A stretch of 64,000 nt of DNA, from NCBI RefSeq assembly GCF_004117075.1, contig NZ_CP026721.1:1550001-1614000 (forward strand), written 5' to 3'. Position 1 is the first letter of the stretch. Each line of letters starts with the position of its first letter. Source of the DNA: Fervidobacterium changbaicum (GTDB taxonomy: Bacteria; Thermotogota; Thermotogae; Thermotogales; Fervidobacteriaceae). A program made the position numbers and the translations under genes. The notes under the pieces were generated by a model that ran no database searches, was not told where the DNA came from, and worked only from the letters and a program-made list of their open reading frames with translations. Shown here piece by piece: positions 1-8,792 of this stretch.

Positions 1-651
1 ATTTCGTTTTATTTGTTGATGTTCCTGGAAACGAAAAAGGGAACTGTGCTTCTTCCAAATTTCATAGGTACCGATGTCCGAACGGCAGAACAAAAACTGA
101 GGAGTATGGGTTTCAAAATTGAAAAAGTGGGCGATTCTGGAAAGGTTATCAACATGGATCCTCCCGGCAATACGGTCGTGAAGAAGGGTAGAAAAGTAAA
201 GCTGTTTGCTGAGAATGCAGTTCAGAAATCTCTGCTAATTCCTGATTTTAAGGGAACGTGGTATAAGAGCGTTCAACAACTTTTCAACCTGATGGAAATA
301 CATTCCGTAATCAAAAAAGTGCCTGAGGGTGGGTTGGAGGGTACAGTTATCCAAACATCACCTACTCCCGGCAGTAAAGTTTTCACAGGAGACATTGTTA
401 CATTGTTTGTAAGTACGGGCACGGGCTCTGCAGGTACAAATTCTTCCGAGAACGAGGATCGTCCAATGGAAAGACTCGATAGCACTATAAGCGAGCCACA
501 GCCGGGAGGGACGGAAAGTGCGCTGGAAGTTATTCCACCGTCAATTCCGGTTGAATCTCGGAGTTCCCAGGAAACTAAAACTGAGCAAGAAACAAACGAA
601 AGTTATCCTTTGAGCGAAGGCACTCCGCTTAATCAAGGGGGTCAGTTCTGA
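1..651 (+). CDS. PASTA-domain protein, 3' part (start lies left of the window)
   Basis: The reading frame is open to the left edge, and the first visible residues are hydrophobic, so the window probably begins at the end of a membrane segment. Two PASTA-like repeats follow, about residues 10-70 and 75-140 of the visible part. They show the PASTA pattern: a V/I-P-x-F/F-K-G start, a hydrophobic helix, and PxPGxxV-type turns such as MDPPGNTVVKKG and SPTPGSKVFTGD. A Ser/Glu/Pro-rich tail of about 65 residues follows and is likely disordered. PASTA domains bind peptidoglycan or muropeptides outside the cell, so a membrane-anchored envelope protein is inferred. The stop is 3 bases before rsgA, so the two genes are probably cotranscribed. 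Whether the missing N-terminus holds a kinase or only an anchor cannot be seen. Confidence 0.75.
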   Translation: MSFYLLMFLETKKGTVLLPNFIGTDVRTAEQKLRSMGFKIEKVGDSGKVINMDPPGNTVVKKGRKVKLFAENAVQKSLLIPDFKGTWYKSVQQLFNLMEIHSVIKKVPEGGLEGTVIQTSPTPGSKVFTGDIVTLFVSTGTGSAGTNSSENEDRPMERLDSTISEPQPGGTESALEVIPPSIPVESRSSQETKTEQETNESYPLSEGTPLNQGGQF

Positions 652-654
652 GAG

Positions 655-1548
655 ATGAAGCAAGAAAGGAAATTGGGCAGGGTTATTAAGTTTTACTCTA
701 ATCTTCTCGTGGTTCAGGACCTCGAAAGTGGTGAAAGGTTTTTATGTAAGTTGCGAGGTAAGTTTAAGAAGCAAGGGATAAGACCCATCGTTGGTGATGT
801 GGTTGAATACGTCAAAGTTGTTGGCAACGAAGGGGTAGTGGAGAATATTCTGAATAGGAACAACGAATTAAAAAAGCCGAGCGTTGCAAATGTGGATCAG
901 GTTATAATCGTTACTACTCTTGAGAAACCACAAGTGCCTTACGATATTCTTGATAGGTTCATTGTTTTGGTAGAGTATGAAAAGTTGCCCATAGTCATCG
1001 CATTAAACAAAGTAGATTTACTTTCAGAGAAACAGATCAAGCAATTTGAATCCATATACGGAAAACTTTACCCGATAGTTAAAACAAGTGCCGTCGAAAA
1101 GGTTGGTTTAGAGGAGCTAAAAAGACACCTGATGGGAAAGGTATCTGTCTTTGCAGGTATGTCGGGTGTCGGTAAGAGCAGCCTGTTGAACGCTATAGAA
1201 AGTACACTTAAATTAAGAACCGGTGAGATTTCTGAAAAGTTGGAACGCGGTAAGCACACAACCACAGCTGCTGAACTGCTTTCGCTTTCGTTCGGAGGAT
1301 GGGTAGTTGATACGCCAGGGTTTGCAAGTCTTGAGATTTCACACATCAAGCCTTTGGAGCTACGAGAGCTTTTCATCGAGTTCGAAAACGATAATTGCTT
1401 CTTCCCGGATTGTTTACATCTGAATGAACCCGAATGCTTTGTAAAAAAGTCTGTTGAGAAAGGGAAGATAAGTCCTTCAAGATACGACAGTTATGTGAAG
1501 TTCTTGAACGAACTGATTGAGAATCAAGAAATGCGAGCAAAGGAATAA
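655..1548 (+). CDS. rsgA: Ribosome small-subunit-dependent GTPase A
   Basis: Circularly permuted GTPase of 297 residues, a normal length for RsgA/YjeQ. It helps 30S subunits mature late in assembly and is stimulated by the ribosome. An N-terminal OB-fold occupies about residues 1-70. The G motifs come in permuted order: G4 NKVD at 118-121, G1 GMSGVGKSS at 168-176, G3 DTPG at 219-222. A zinc knuckle near the C-terminus uses Cys248, Cys253, His255 and Cys261. It starts 3 bases after the PASTA gene stop and ends just before a strong hairpin terminator. Identification is firm because the permuted motif order with the CxxxxCxHxxxxxC knuckle is unique to this family. Confidence 0.97.
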   Translation: MKQERKLGRVIKFYSNLLVVQDLESGERFLCKLRGKFKKQGIRPIVGDVVEYVKVVGNEGVVENILNRNNELKKPSVANVDQVIIVTTLEKPQVPYDILDRFIVLVEYEKLPIVIALNKVDLLSEKQIKQFESIYGKLYPIVKTSAVEKVGLEELKRHLMGKVSVFAGMSGVGKSSLLNAIESTLKLRTGEISEKLERGKHTTTAAELLSLSFGGWVVDTPGFASLEISHIKPLELRELFIEFENDNCFFPDCLHLNEPECFVKKSVEKGKISPSRYDSYVKFLNELIENQEMRAKE

Positions 1549-1550
1549 AA

Positions 1551-1584
1551 AAGCGCTCCGTTTGTTTTTAAGGAGCGCTTTTTG
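1551..1584. terminator. Bidirectional hairpin terminator between rsgA and the glycosyltransferase gene
   Basis: AAGCGCTCC at 1551-1559 pairs perfectly with GGAGCGCTT at 1572-1580. The loop is 12 bases, with a T-run after it and an A-run before it. It can end transcription of rsgA on + and of the glycosyltransferase operon on -, whose genes converge here. Confidence 0.85.
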
Positions 1585-1585
1585 T

Positions 1586-2803
1586 TTATTCAAACAGTTC
1601 TATGAGCCTTTTAAATATGGCGTTGAGTTTCAGTTGCAAGGAAGTGTTTATTATGGATGGCATATGGAAGTCTATAAACCCTTCTTTCAAAGCCCTTTGA
1701 TAGATCACCTCTAACCTGTCAGCCATGGTGTTCATTGACCAGTGCTTTTCGACATATTCTATGCCTCTTTTTCGTAGTTCATCCTTCTTTTCAAGGGCAG
1801 TGATTATCGCATTGTAGAACTCTTCTTCATCGATACCCGTGGTTATGGCTCCTTCGCCATTTACAAGCACGTTTGCAATGCCTTTGTAAGCTATTGCGAC
1901 GACGGGTATACCGCTTGCCAAAGCTTCTAAAACGACCAGACCTTGTGTTTCTGTAAGTGATGCAAATACGAATAGATCAGCGGCTTTGTAGTAATCTTTT
2001 ATTTCCTTATGTGGAACGTATCCGGCAAAGACAACCCTTTCTGATAGCCCTTCGTCTTGGAAGAAGTTCTCAAGCTCTTTCCGTTCAGGTCCATCTCCAA
2101 CGATTAAGAACCAAACATTGGGTTCATTGTGCATGTAGCGTGAAACCACTTTTGAAAGAAATCCCAGATTCTTTTCTTTTGCGAGCCTTCCTGCGTACAT
2201 TAACAGTACAGCGTCCTGTGGTATGCTGTATCCTCTACGGATGTCCTTTTCAGGTGGCTTGGAAAACTCTATTGTATCGATGCCTGTCGGTACAACCTCG
2301 ATAGGCCTTTGCACGCCGTACGATATGAGTTCACGTTTTATTTCTTCCGTTGGTGCTATAACGGTGTTGACCTTGTTGCAAAACCACTTAGAGAATTCCT
2401 CAACTGTCCGTCTGTCCGGTGTAAACGGCGGTGGTACGTAATGCCTATATTCGGTCAATAGTGTATGATAGGTATGAACATGGGGCAATTTCAAGTCTTT
2501 TTGCACTTTTAAAGCTCGCATACCGAGTGCCATAGGATCATGGCTGTGGATTATCTCTATCTTGTTCGCAAGCGCGAATTCTATTATCTTTATGTGGTTT
2601 GCAAAGACGACTTTGTGCTGCTTTTCTAGAAGAAAAGGAATACCTGGTACAACGAGGGCCTTGTCTTCTCCTTCCGGTTTAACGGGTGCTACAATGTAGA
2701 CCTCATGCCCCCGCATTTCCAAATATTTTTTTGATAAATAAATCGAAGTCGCTACACCGTTAATTTGTGGTAGGTATGTGTCTGAAATCATAAGTATTCT
2801 CAT
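1586..2803 (-). CDS. GT4-family glycosyltransferase, probably of membrane lipids
   Basis: 405 residues with the GT-B fold. The N-terminus (MRILMISDTYLPQINGVATS) has the GT4 donor/acceptor loop typical of diacylglycerol glucosyltransferases and phosphatidylinositol mannosyltransferases. HSHDPMALG and HTYHTLL follow near residues 88-115. The C-terminal half has the YAGRLAKEKN signature and the nucleotide-sugar site E-T-Q-G-L-V-x-L-E-A (E-x7-E motif) near residue 305. The family transfers glucose or mannose from a nucleotide sugar to lipid acceptors at the cytoplasmic face. Its ATG overlaps the stop of the upstream MMPL exporter by 4 bases, so the two are translationally coupled and may act on the same lipid; that link is inferred. 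The exact sugar and acceptor cannot be read from sequence. Confidence 0.85.
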   Translation of the reverse strand: MRILMISDTYLPQINGVATSIYLSKKYLEMRGHEVYIVAPVKPEGEDKALVVPGIPFLLEKQHKVVFANHIKIIEFALANKIEIIHSHDPMALGMRALKVQKDLKLPHVHTYHTLLTEYRHYVPPPFTPDRRTVEEFSKWFCNKVNTVIAPTEEIKRELISYGVQRPIEVVPTGIDTIEFSKPPEKDIRRGYSIPQDAVLLMYAGRLAKEKNLGFLSKVVSRYMHNEPNVWFLIVGDGPERKELENFFQDEGLSERVVFAGYVPHKEIKDYYKAADLFVFASLTETQGLVVLEALASGIPVVAIAYKGIANVLVNGEGAITTGIDEEEFYNAIITALEKKDELRKRGIEYVEKHWSMNTMADRLEVIYQRALKEGFIDFHMPSIINTSLQLKLNAIFKRLIELFE

Positions 2804-5187
2804 TGTTTATCCCCCTGCTCATCATTAGAAGTTGATAGTTTACTCCTAGCTGCTTTCTGGTAAGACTTTTCTGCAGAATTTAGGTACCAGAAGAATGAAA
2901 TAAGCAGGGCACCTATAAGACCTGCGGATGTGACAAAACCAAATTCCCTCAGCAGTTGCCCTTGCGCAAATATGAAGCTGCCAAAAGACGCAACAGTCGT
3001 GAGCACACTCATTATAATCGCTTTTTCCGTTTTTATAACACTCTCTTTTCCATACCGAATACTGTGGTCTAATTCTACAAAGCTATCAACACCTATCCCA
3101 AGAAAAATCGGCAAGACGATAAACGTGATGAAAGTTGTTTTTATACCCATAAGGTAAGAAATACCAAAGGCAGCAAGTGTGTTCAATATTGTCAGTGTCA
3201 ATATACGTGATGCCTTCAAAGTGCTTCTAAAATCTATGTAAAGCACTATAAATTCTATCAAAAAAACTATGCCAAATACCCATACAGTGGACCTTAACAG
3301 CTCTTCGATGATACCATAAAAAAGGGCGGTGTAGCCGTACACCCTTATATCTCCAAGAACCTTAACTGACTCAAAGAACTTTTTGATATTATTGTTACTC
3401 CAGATGTCCATTGCAGGTGTTATGTGCGCAAGTAGATACTTCTTGCCTTGGATATCTTGGTAGAAAAGACTCGGGATGTCCTTTTCCATTAATTTGAAGA
3501 GGTCTTCGGTTGTGGTGATATTTTTTATCACATCCACTGTTGAAACGAAGCTTTCGTATAAGCCGTATTTTCTGAACAAAATCTCTAAAAATGGCGTGTT
3601 GGTTATCTCAAGTACCTGGACGTAGATATTCGATTTTTCCTCAGCTATTTTTTCTGGGTTTTGGATGAATGTTAATATAGAAAAGTCGGATGTTATCAAA
3701 CCTGCGTCTTTGAGCTTTTGAATCGCGCTGTGCAGCTTTTCCGAAGTTTCTTCTGCTATTGCTATGTCACTTGAAGCAATGCTACCGAATTTTTTAGCTA
3801 TAAGCTCGCTTGTGATATTTGTTTCTGACTTCTTAGGTATCAAGCTTGAAGTTGTGTATGAAAAGTTCAAAATGGAAAATACACCTATAGCTGCCAAGAT
3901 AACAGTGAGAACCATGGTTGATACCATGAGTATCCGATTTTTTCTTATTATATCAACTATCCTCACGTACGTTTCCCTCTGTCTTCCCTTGAATTTCGAG
4001 ATGAATCTATCATGGGCTATGGGGACCAGCGTGCTAAAGACGAAGAAATAAACTACTACGCCAAGAGCGATCGAAAAACCCATCTGTTTAATAGCATCGG
4101 AAGGACTTAAAAGCATTCCGAGAAATGCTAGTGCTGTTGTTATCATAGATATAAAAGACGGCCTAAAGTTCTCAATAAAGGCAGCAATAATACTCTGGCG
4201 TGAGATACCTTCAATGTTGAATCGTTCTTGTATTCTTGTAACGATATACATCGCGTAGTCTATACCCATTCCAAGTAACATGGCGTTGACAAAAGTGGTT
4301 ACTATGTTCAGTTCTTTCAAAAACAAGGCTATAAGGCCAAGGGCTATACCCATTGCCATGAGAAGGCCTGTTGAGAGAATCAAAAGTTCGAGTAAGTTGC
4401 CAAAGCCAATGATTATTATAGCCACTATGGCCCCCAACGATATGAAAGTTGTTAGTGTGAAATCTTTCGAAGCTTGAACGTTTGCCTCGTAAGTAGACAT
4501 GACTCCGCCGGTGAAATAAACCTTGACCTTGTTCTGAGCTTCGAAATTCTTGGACAATTTTTTCAACTCTTGTATAGCTCCTGTGACAAATTTTACATCG
4601 GACATTGGTTTTGTCATAGAGAAGTTCATAACCAACAGCTCTTTATCGGGAGAGATTAAGTAGTACTTTTTTATACCACTTTTTTGAACTATGTTTTCTA
4701 TATAATTGTTCAAATCGTATAGGGCAGAACCAATGTTTCTCCAAAATCTGAAATCTACGAGTGTCTTTGGTTCCACATTGGTAAGGGAACGGTAGTACCT
4801 AACAGTGTCGCTTATTGTTCCTTCACCTAAAGAGAGCAGTCCATATTTTACCAAGGTTTCTGGGTTATCAAAAGGCTCTGCTTGGTTTATGTATGAAGTC
4901 TTTTCGAAAAGGTCTTTGAGTTTTTGTGCGACATCATCTGGATTGTGCTCTTTTAGACCATCGACAGCCACAATAAGGGTATTAGAAGTCAACTTTTCAG
5001 AAGTGTATTTCACAAGGTCTTGAAACCTTGGATCTTCTTTAGGTGCTAATCCCGTGATGTCCGCGTTTATTCTAAGACCGAGAACAGCGTACAGTCCGAG
5101 CGAAACCGAAATAATGAACAATGTGATTATGACTTGTTTTTGCTTATTTAGAATGGTTTCGATATACCACTTGGCAAACCTTTCCAA
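2800..5187 (-). CDS. MMPL/RND-family exporter (HAE3-like)
   Basis: 795 residues built as a tandem repeat. Each half has one membrane helix, a large extracytoplasmic loop and a block of about five helices. Each block carries the RND helix-4 type acidic site: GMGIDYAMYIVTRIQER in the first half and GIGVDSFVELDHSIRYG in the second. This is the layout of MMPL/HAE3 proteins, which use the proton gradient to move lipids or other hydrophobic compounds. The TTG start at 5185-5187 is supported by a GGAGGGCGAG site. It starts 1 base after the preceding 136-residue membrane protein and overlaps the glycosyltransferase gene by 4 bases. Substrate unknown; a glycolipid is a reasonable guess from the neighbour. 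Confidence 0.85.
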   Translation of the reverse strand: MERFAKWYIETILNKQKQVIITLFIISVSLGLYAVLGLRINADITGLAPKEDPRFQDLVKYTSEKLTSNTLIVAVDGLKEHNPDDVAQKLKDLFEKTSYINQAEPFDNPETLVKYGLLSLGEGTISDTVRYYRSLTNVEPKTLVDFRFWRNIGSALYDLNNYIENIVQKSGIKKYYLISPDKELLVMNFSMTKPMSDVKFVTGAIQELKKLSKNFEAQNKVKVYFTGGVMSTYEANVQASKDFTLTTFISLGAIVAIIIIGFGNLLELLILSTGLLMAMGIALGLIALFLKELNIVTTFVNAMLLGMGIDYAMYIVTRIQERFNIEGISRQSIIAAFIENFRPSFISMITTALAFLGMLLSPSDAIKQMGFSIALGVVVYFFVFSTLVPIAHDRFISKFKGRQRETYVRIVDIIRKNRILMVSTMVLTVILAAIGVFSILNFSYTTSSLIPKKSETNITSELIAKKFGSIASSDIAIAEETSEKLHSAIQKLKDAGLITSDFSILTFIQNPEKIAEEKSNIYVQVLEITNTPFLEILFRKYGLYESFVSTVDVIKNITTTEDLFKLMEKDIPSLFYQDIQGKKYLLAHITPAMDIWSNNNIKKFFESVKVLGDIRVYGYTALFYGIIEELLRSTVWVFGIVFLIEFIVLYIDFRSTLKASRILTLTILNTLAAFGISYLMGIKTTFITFIVLPIFLGIGVDSFVELDHSIRYGKESVIKTEKAIIMSVLTTVASFGSFIFAQGQLLREFGFVTSAGLIGALLISFFWYLNSAEKSYQKAARSKLSTSNDEQGDKQ

Positions 5188-5188
5188 T

Positions 5189-5599
5189 TCAGCTCGCCCT
5201 CCATGTTAACAGTAATAACAACGCTAATCCGTTGAATATAATTATGGGAAATCGTTTTTGGAATTTCGGTTTTACAAAATTACTAATGATGTAACATACC
5301 ACATAACCATAATGGAATGAAAGTCCGTACCAACCAAGCCTGAACGCAAAGATGGGAGCGAAGGCGTATACAACCAGTCTTTGAACTTCCTGAAAAGTTT
5401 CCTCTAAGTTCAAAAACAAACTGGAAAAGAACACAAGTGTTGGAAGATATAAAAGAAAGAAGTTAAAGACCTCAGGGTCTAAGAGAAAGACTCCAAGGTG
5501 CAAATACTCGGCAGACCATGGGTAAAGGACGATTAAGAAAAAAAGAGCTACGAGAGACTTTATCATTTCTACAGTAGCTTTCGACTTCAACTTTGCCAT
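5189..5599 (-). CDS. Small multi-pass membrane protein, function unknown
   Basis: 136 residues with about four predicted membrane helices: residues ~15-30, ~45-63, ~78-105 and ~120-133. Basic residues lie at the N-terminus (MAKLKSK). The ATG at 5599 has GGGGAG about 9 bases upstream. It sits immediately before the MMPL exporter and is almost certainly in the same transcript. I do not recognise the family. It could be an accessory subunit of the exporter/glycosyltransferase operon, but nothing in the sequence proves this. Confidence 0.7.
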   Translation of the reverse strand: MAKLKSKATVEMIKSLVALFFLIVLYPWSAEYLHLGVFLLDPEVFNFFLLYLPTLVFFSSLFLNLEETFQEVQRLVVYAFAPIFAFRLGWYGLSFHYGYVVCYIISNFVKPKFQKRFPIIIFNGLALLLLLTWRAS

Positions 5600-5633
5600 T
5601 CAGAGTTTCTCCCCTTATCGTTAAGGCTTCAAT

Positions 5634-6170
5634 TTACTTATCAGCAACGAATTCAACGTTGTATTTTTCTGTTATCAATCTTGCTATCTCTTCATCTGAT
5701 TTTCCCAGACAAAAAGATGTATTCAAACCGTTAAGTGCGCTCCAAAGTGCATCTCCAAAGGTTTTGTTGGCACAGTACTTGCTGTAAATTAAGTAAACTC
5801 TTGGATACCAGACTAAGTTAATATGTTTGATTTTGTACCTTATCCACTCGACGCCATACCCCCACCAGTAGTGCCAAACCTTTTTTGTAACATATCTTGC
5901 TGCACGTATATCTTGTACCATGAATATCTCGCGTTCAAGTACACGCGAATCATCGTATATATGAATCCTTCTGTTGTATTCTATGAAAAACAGTTGTTGG
6001 TTAACCTCGTTAGTCTTTCTCAAAATCGTGTATTTGTATGGATTTTTCAAAAAAAGAGACGGAGAAGGCAGAACCTCCTCCATCGTTACAGGCTTTTTTC
6101 CTGTGGTCAGAAAAGTAAACGTGATGACCGTGAATGCGAAGAAAACTAACGCATAAAATTCTACCCTCAT
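5634..6170 (-). CDS. Membrane-anchored protein, function unknown
   Basis: About 178 residues from the ATG at 6170; an upstream in-frame GTG at 6185 is also possible. One N-terminal membrane segment (FYALVFFAFTVITFTFL) is followed by a soluble, likely extracytoplasmic part rich in Tyr and Trp (a WHYWWGYGVEWIRYK stretch). Two cysteines, in YSKYCANKTFG and TSFCLGKSD, could pair. No known domain recognised. It lies between ctpA and the small membrane protein on the same strand, with short gaps, so it is likely part of the same envelope-related operon. Confidence 0.6.
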   Translation of the reverse strand: MRVEFYALVFFAFTVITFTFLTTGKKPVTMEEVLPSPSLFLKNPYKYTILRKTNEVNQQLFFIEYNRRIHIYDDSRVLEREIFMVQDIRAARYVTKKVWHYWWGYGVEWIRYKIKHINLVWYPRVYLIYSKYCANKTFGDALWSALNGLNTSFCLGKSDEEIARLITEKYNVEFVADK

Positions 6171-6222
6171 CTTTTCATACTTCACTTTCTAAAGTGCGTG
6201 TATTCTGATTTAACGAATATCT

Positions 6223-7458
6223 TCATTGTTCATTTTTTATCTGTTTTACAAGGTAATCAAGTGCAACTTTGACAACGGGGTCATTTTGGTCTACTTCTAT
6301 TTCGGTTAACGTGTATGTTTTCGCATCCATCTTTCTGACGGTCGTGTTTGTAGCTCCTTGAGTTTCTTCGACTTTGAGATTTGGTTCGATGCCAACTTTG
6401 TGTATATCCTTGCCGGATGGTGTTAAATAGTGAGCGATCGTCAAAAAGACGGTCCCACCATTACTCAGAGGGAATCCTCTTTGCACGGAACCTTTTCCAA
6501 ACGTCTTTTGACCGATAAGTACCGCCCTGTTGTTCTCTTTCAGAGCGCCAGCTACAATTTCTGAAGCGGAAGCAGAACCGTTATTTACAAGAACGGCCAT
6601 CGGTACCTTTGGATAGTTGTTGCCTTCACTGATGTAACGCTCGGTGATTTTTCCATCCCTGTCTTTTACAGATACGATAATTTTACCTGCATCCAAAAAT
6701 TGATTGGCCACGTTGATTGCTACGTCGAGTAATCCACCAGGGTTGTTGCGCAGGTCCAAAATCAAAGCATCGATCTTTTGATCGTAGAGTTTCCTGAGTG
6801 CTTTTTGAAGTTCTGAAGGGACAGGCTCGTTGAATTTAGTTATAAGTACGTAACCTATCTTGGTTTTGTTATACTCGGTTATACCGGATTTGACAGGGAT
6901 TATCTGAATGATTTCACGAACTATAGTAACTTCAATAATGTTGTTTCCACGTTTTATGGTAAGTTTTACAGAAGTACCGGGTTTTCCTCTCATCTTATTT
7001 ACAGCTTCCATGTATTCCATTTCACTCACAGGTTGGTCATCGATGCCTATGATAAGGTCTCCCGCCTGCAATCCCGCTCTCCAAGCCGGGGTTCCGTACA
7101 TTGGGCTTACAACCTTAACAGCTCTGTTCTCACTGTCGTACGTAACTTCAATACCAAGTCCACCGTACTGACCTTCCATCTCTATCTGCTGCTCAGTCAT
7201 CTGAGATGGAGGATAGTAGTAACTGAAGTCATCTCCGAGTCCTTTTACCATACCGTCTATTGCAGAATCGATGAGCTTGTCGAATTTTACATTCTTAATG
7301 TCGTAGTAAAAGTAATTAATTCTGTAAAGCGTCTCGTAGAGTGGAGAAATGTAATTGAGTAGTTCCTTGTCCGATGCTCCTGATAGTATCAAGCTCGATG
7401 CGATAACCACAACAGCCAAGAAAACGTAAGAAAGAAAACCCTTAAAAACGCTTTTCAT
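6223..7458 (-). CDS. ctpA: Carboxyl-terminal processing protease (S41 family)
   Basis: 411 residues from the ATG at 7458, chosen over the longer frame (7485) because GGAAGGTGA lies about 5 bases upstream. A signal-anchor (SYVFLAVVVIASSLILSG) leads to an exported protease. A PDZ domain with GGLGIEV and the carboxylate-binding region follows at about residues 95-180. The catalytic core has NNGSASASEI (Ser nucleophile) and TFGKGSVQ (general-base Lys), the Ser-Lys dyad of CtpA/CtpB/Tsp proteases. These cleave C-terminal tails of envelope proteins and can activate regulated proteolysis. The iscB element sits directly upstream on the same strand, so ctpA may be read from within or through that element. 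Confidence 0.93.
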   Translation of the reverse strand: MKSVFKGFLSYVFLAVVVIASSLILSGASDKELLNYISPLYETLYRINYFYYDIKNVKFDKLIDSAIDGMVKGLGDDFSYYYPPSQMTEQQIEMEGQYGGLGIEVTYDSENRAVKVVSPMYGTPAWRAGLQAGDLIIGIDDQPVSEMEYMEAVNKMRGKPGTSVKLTIKRGNNIIEVTIVREIIQIIPVKSGITEYNKTKIGYVLITKFNEPVPSELQKALRKLYDQKIDALILDLRNNPGGLLDVAINVANQFLDAGKIIVSVKDRDGKITERYISEGNNYPKVPMAVLVNNGSASASEIVAGALKENNRAVLIGQKTFGKGSVQRGFPLSNGGTVFLTIAHYLTPSGKDIHKVGIEPNLKVEETQGATNTTVRKMDAKTYTLTEIEVDQNDPVVKVALDYLVKQIKNEQ

Positions 7459-7490
7459 ACTTTTCACCTTCCTTTTCAACCACATTTTGA

Positions 7491-8792
7491 TTAGGAACTC
7501 GCAATATCGTTTGTGTGTTCATGAAACCGGGCTACGGATACACGTGGCTTTAGCCATGAACAAGTAGCCCTTTCCCTCCTTTCGAACATCAACGTTTTAG
7601 CTCTCTCAATTAGCCTTAATTTTGTATACTTTACACTGTCACTTATCTTTTCTCCACTAAGACTACTTATCGAAAAATATCCGCTGCTTCTTAAACCTGT
7701 TATTATCCCTTTCTCACCTTCACACTCAACTTTATCAAACCTTCTAAACCCTCTCACTTGCTTAACTGTGTTAATTGGTCTTTTCCCGCCCTTAATCGGA
7801 TTGGCTTTGTGAAGCGACCTGTTTTGTCGCCTGAAGAATTTACCGAAGTACCATTCGCTTGCTCTTTCTTGAATATTCCCACCAGCTATTACTAACGCGT
7901 CATCTCTGTGAGACTTCTCAAGTCCATACAGAATCCGTTTTTCTTTCGTAATACTACCATACGTGATTTCGACATGGTAGTTTTGCCTGAGTTTGTTGAC
8001 TATGTGCCACCCAATCGTTGAAACGTGAGCTACGTGCTTAAACACCTTTATTTGCTCTAATCTTGATTTAGGTATCTTTATCTTGCCTTCGTGCAACATC
8101 TTGTGTTCTTGTGTTGTTAGCACTATTAAATTGTTCGGTGCATCTGTACCACCTTCGCTTCTTGGAATAATGTGGTGGATTTCCAGTATTCCAGTTTTAC
8201 CAGACAGTTCAGACTTGTATCCAGCTCTCCAAAGGCAGTAATCTCTTACATCGCTAAATCCTTTCTGCGGACCATTTTGGTAGTCTTTTGCTTCTATGTC
8301 TGGATTTTGTACTTTCTGGATATCAAACGGTGCAACTTCCACAACGACTTTTGTTATCGGTATTATTTTGCTGAGCTTGTTTACTATCCTGACGTGCGCG
8401 TCTACTTTCCACTGCAAACTTGGAGGCAACCAACCATCTTCCTTTCGTCTGTTTAGAAATCTGGGTTTGCGATATCTTGTTTTTCTGTATCTTCTGAACC
8501 TTCTATGTTGCCTGCGCTCAAGTAGTAACTTTTTGATATCTTGTCTAAGCTGGACTTCTGCAGAGAATATCTCTTCTTTGTCAGTGACGGCAGATACACC
8601 TACAACCTTAGAGCCTGTGTCTATTCCAACGGTAACAGGTTGTGTGTAGTTTGTTGTTTCGTACAAAAGCTGGATGGTAAATGGTTCTCTGTTCACTACC
8701 TTCGCCAGTCCTTGTTTCAAGAGCCTTCTAACCTTTCCAAGCCTTTTTGTTGGCATTAGTGGTTTTCCATCTTTTGAAATCACGAATACCAT
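7491..8792 (-). CDS. iscB: IscB RNA-guided HNH/RuvC DNA endonuclease
   Basis: 433 residues with the full IscB architecture. The N-terminal PLMP motif is at 11-14. RuvC-I GIDTGS carries Asp58. An arginine-rich bridge helix spans about 93-117. RuvC-II VVEVAPFD carries Glu152. The HNH domain spans about 183-236, with EIHHIIPRSEGG (His206-His207), NNL near 220 and QEH at 230. RuvC-III SHRDDALVIA carries His295 and Asp298. IscB, the ancestor of Cas9, cleaves double-stranded DNA guided by an omega RNA encoded just upstream; such an RNA-like region lies at 8793-9019. All visible catalytic positions are intact, so it is probably active. The C-terminus after about residue 400 runs through the right-end hairpin of the element. 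Confidence 0.95.
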   Translation of the reverse strand: MVFVISKDGKPLMPTKRLGKVRRLLKQGLAKVVNREPFTIQLLYETTNYTQPVTVGIDTGSKVVGVSAVTDKEEIFSAEVQLRQDIKKLLLERRQHRRFRRYRKTRYRKPRFLNRRKEDGWLPPSLQWKVDAHVRIVNKLSKIIPITKVVVEVAPFDIQKVQNPDIEAKDYQNGPQKGFSDVRDYCLWRAGYKSELSGKTGILEIHHIIPRSEGGTDAPNNLIVLTTQEHKMLHEGKIKIPKSRLEQIKVFKHVAHVSTIGWHIVNKLRQNYHVEITYGSITKEKRILYGLEKSHRDDALVIAGGNIQERASEWYFGKFFRRQNRSLHKANPIKGGKRPINTVKQVRGFRRFDKVECEGEKGIITGLRSSGYFSISSLSGEKISDSVKYTKLRLIERAKTLMFERRERATCSWLKPRVSVARFHEHTNDIASS

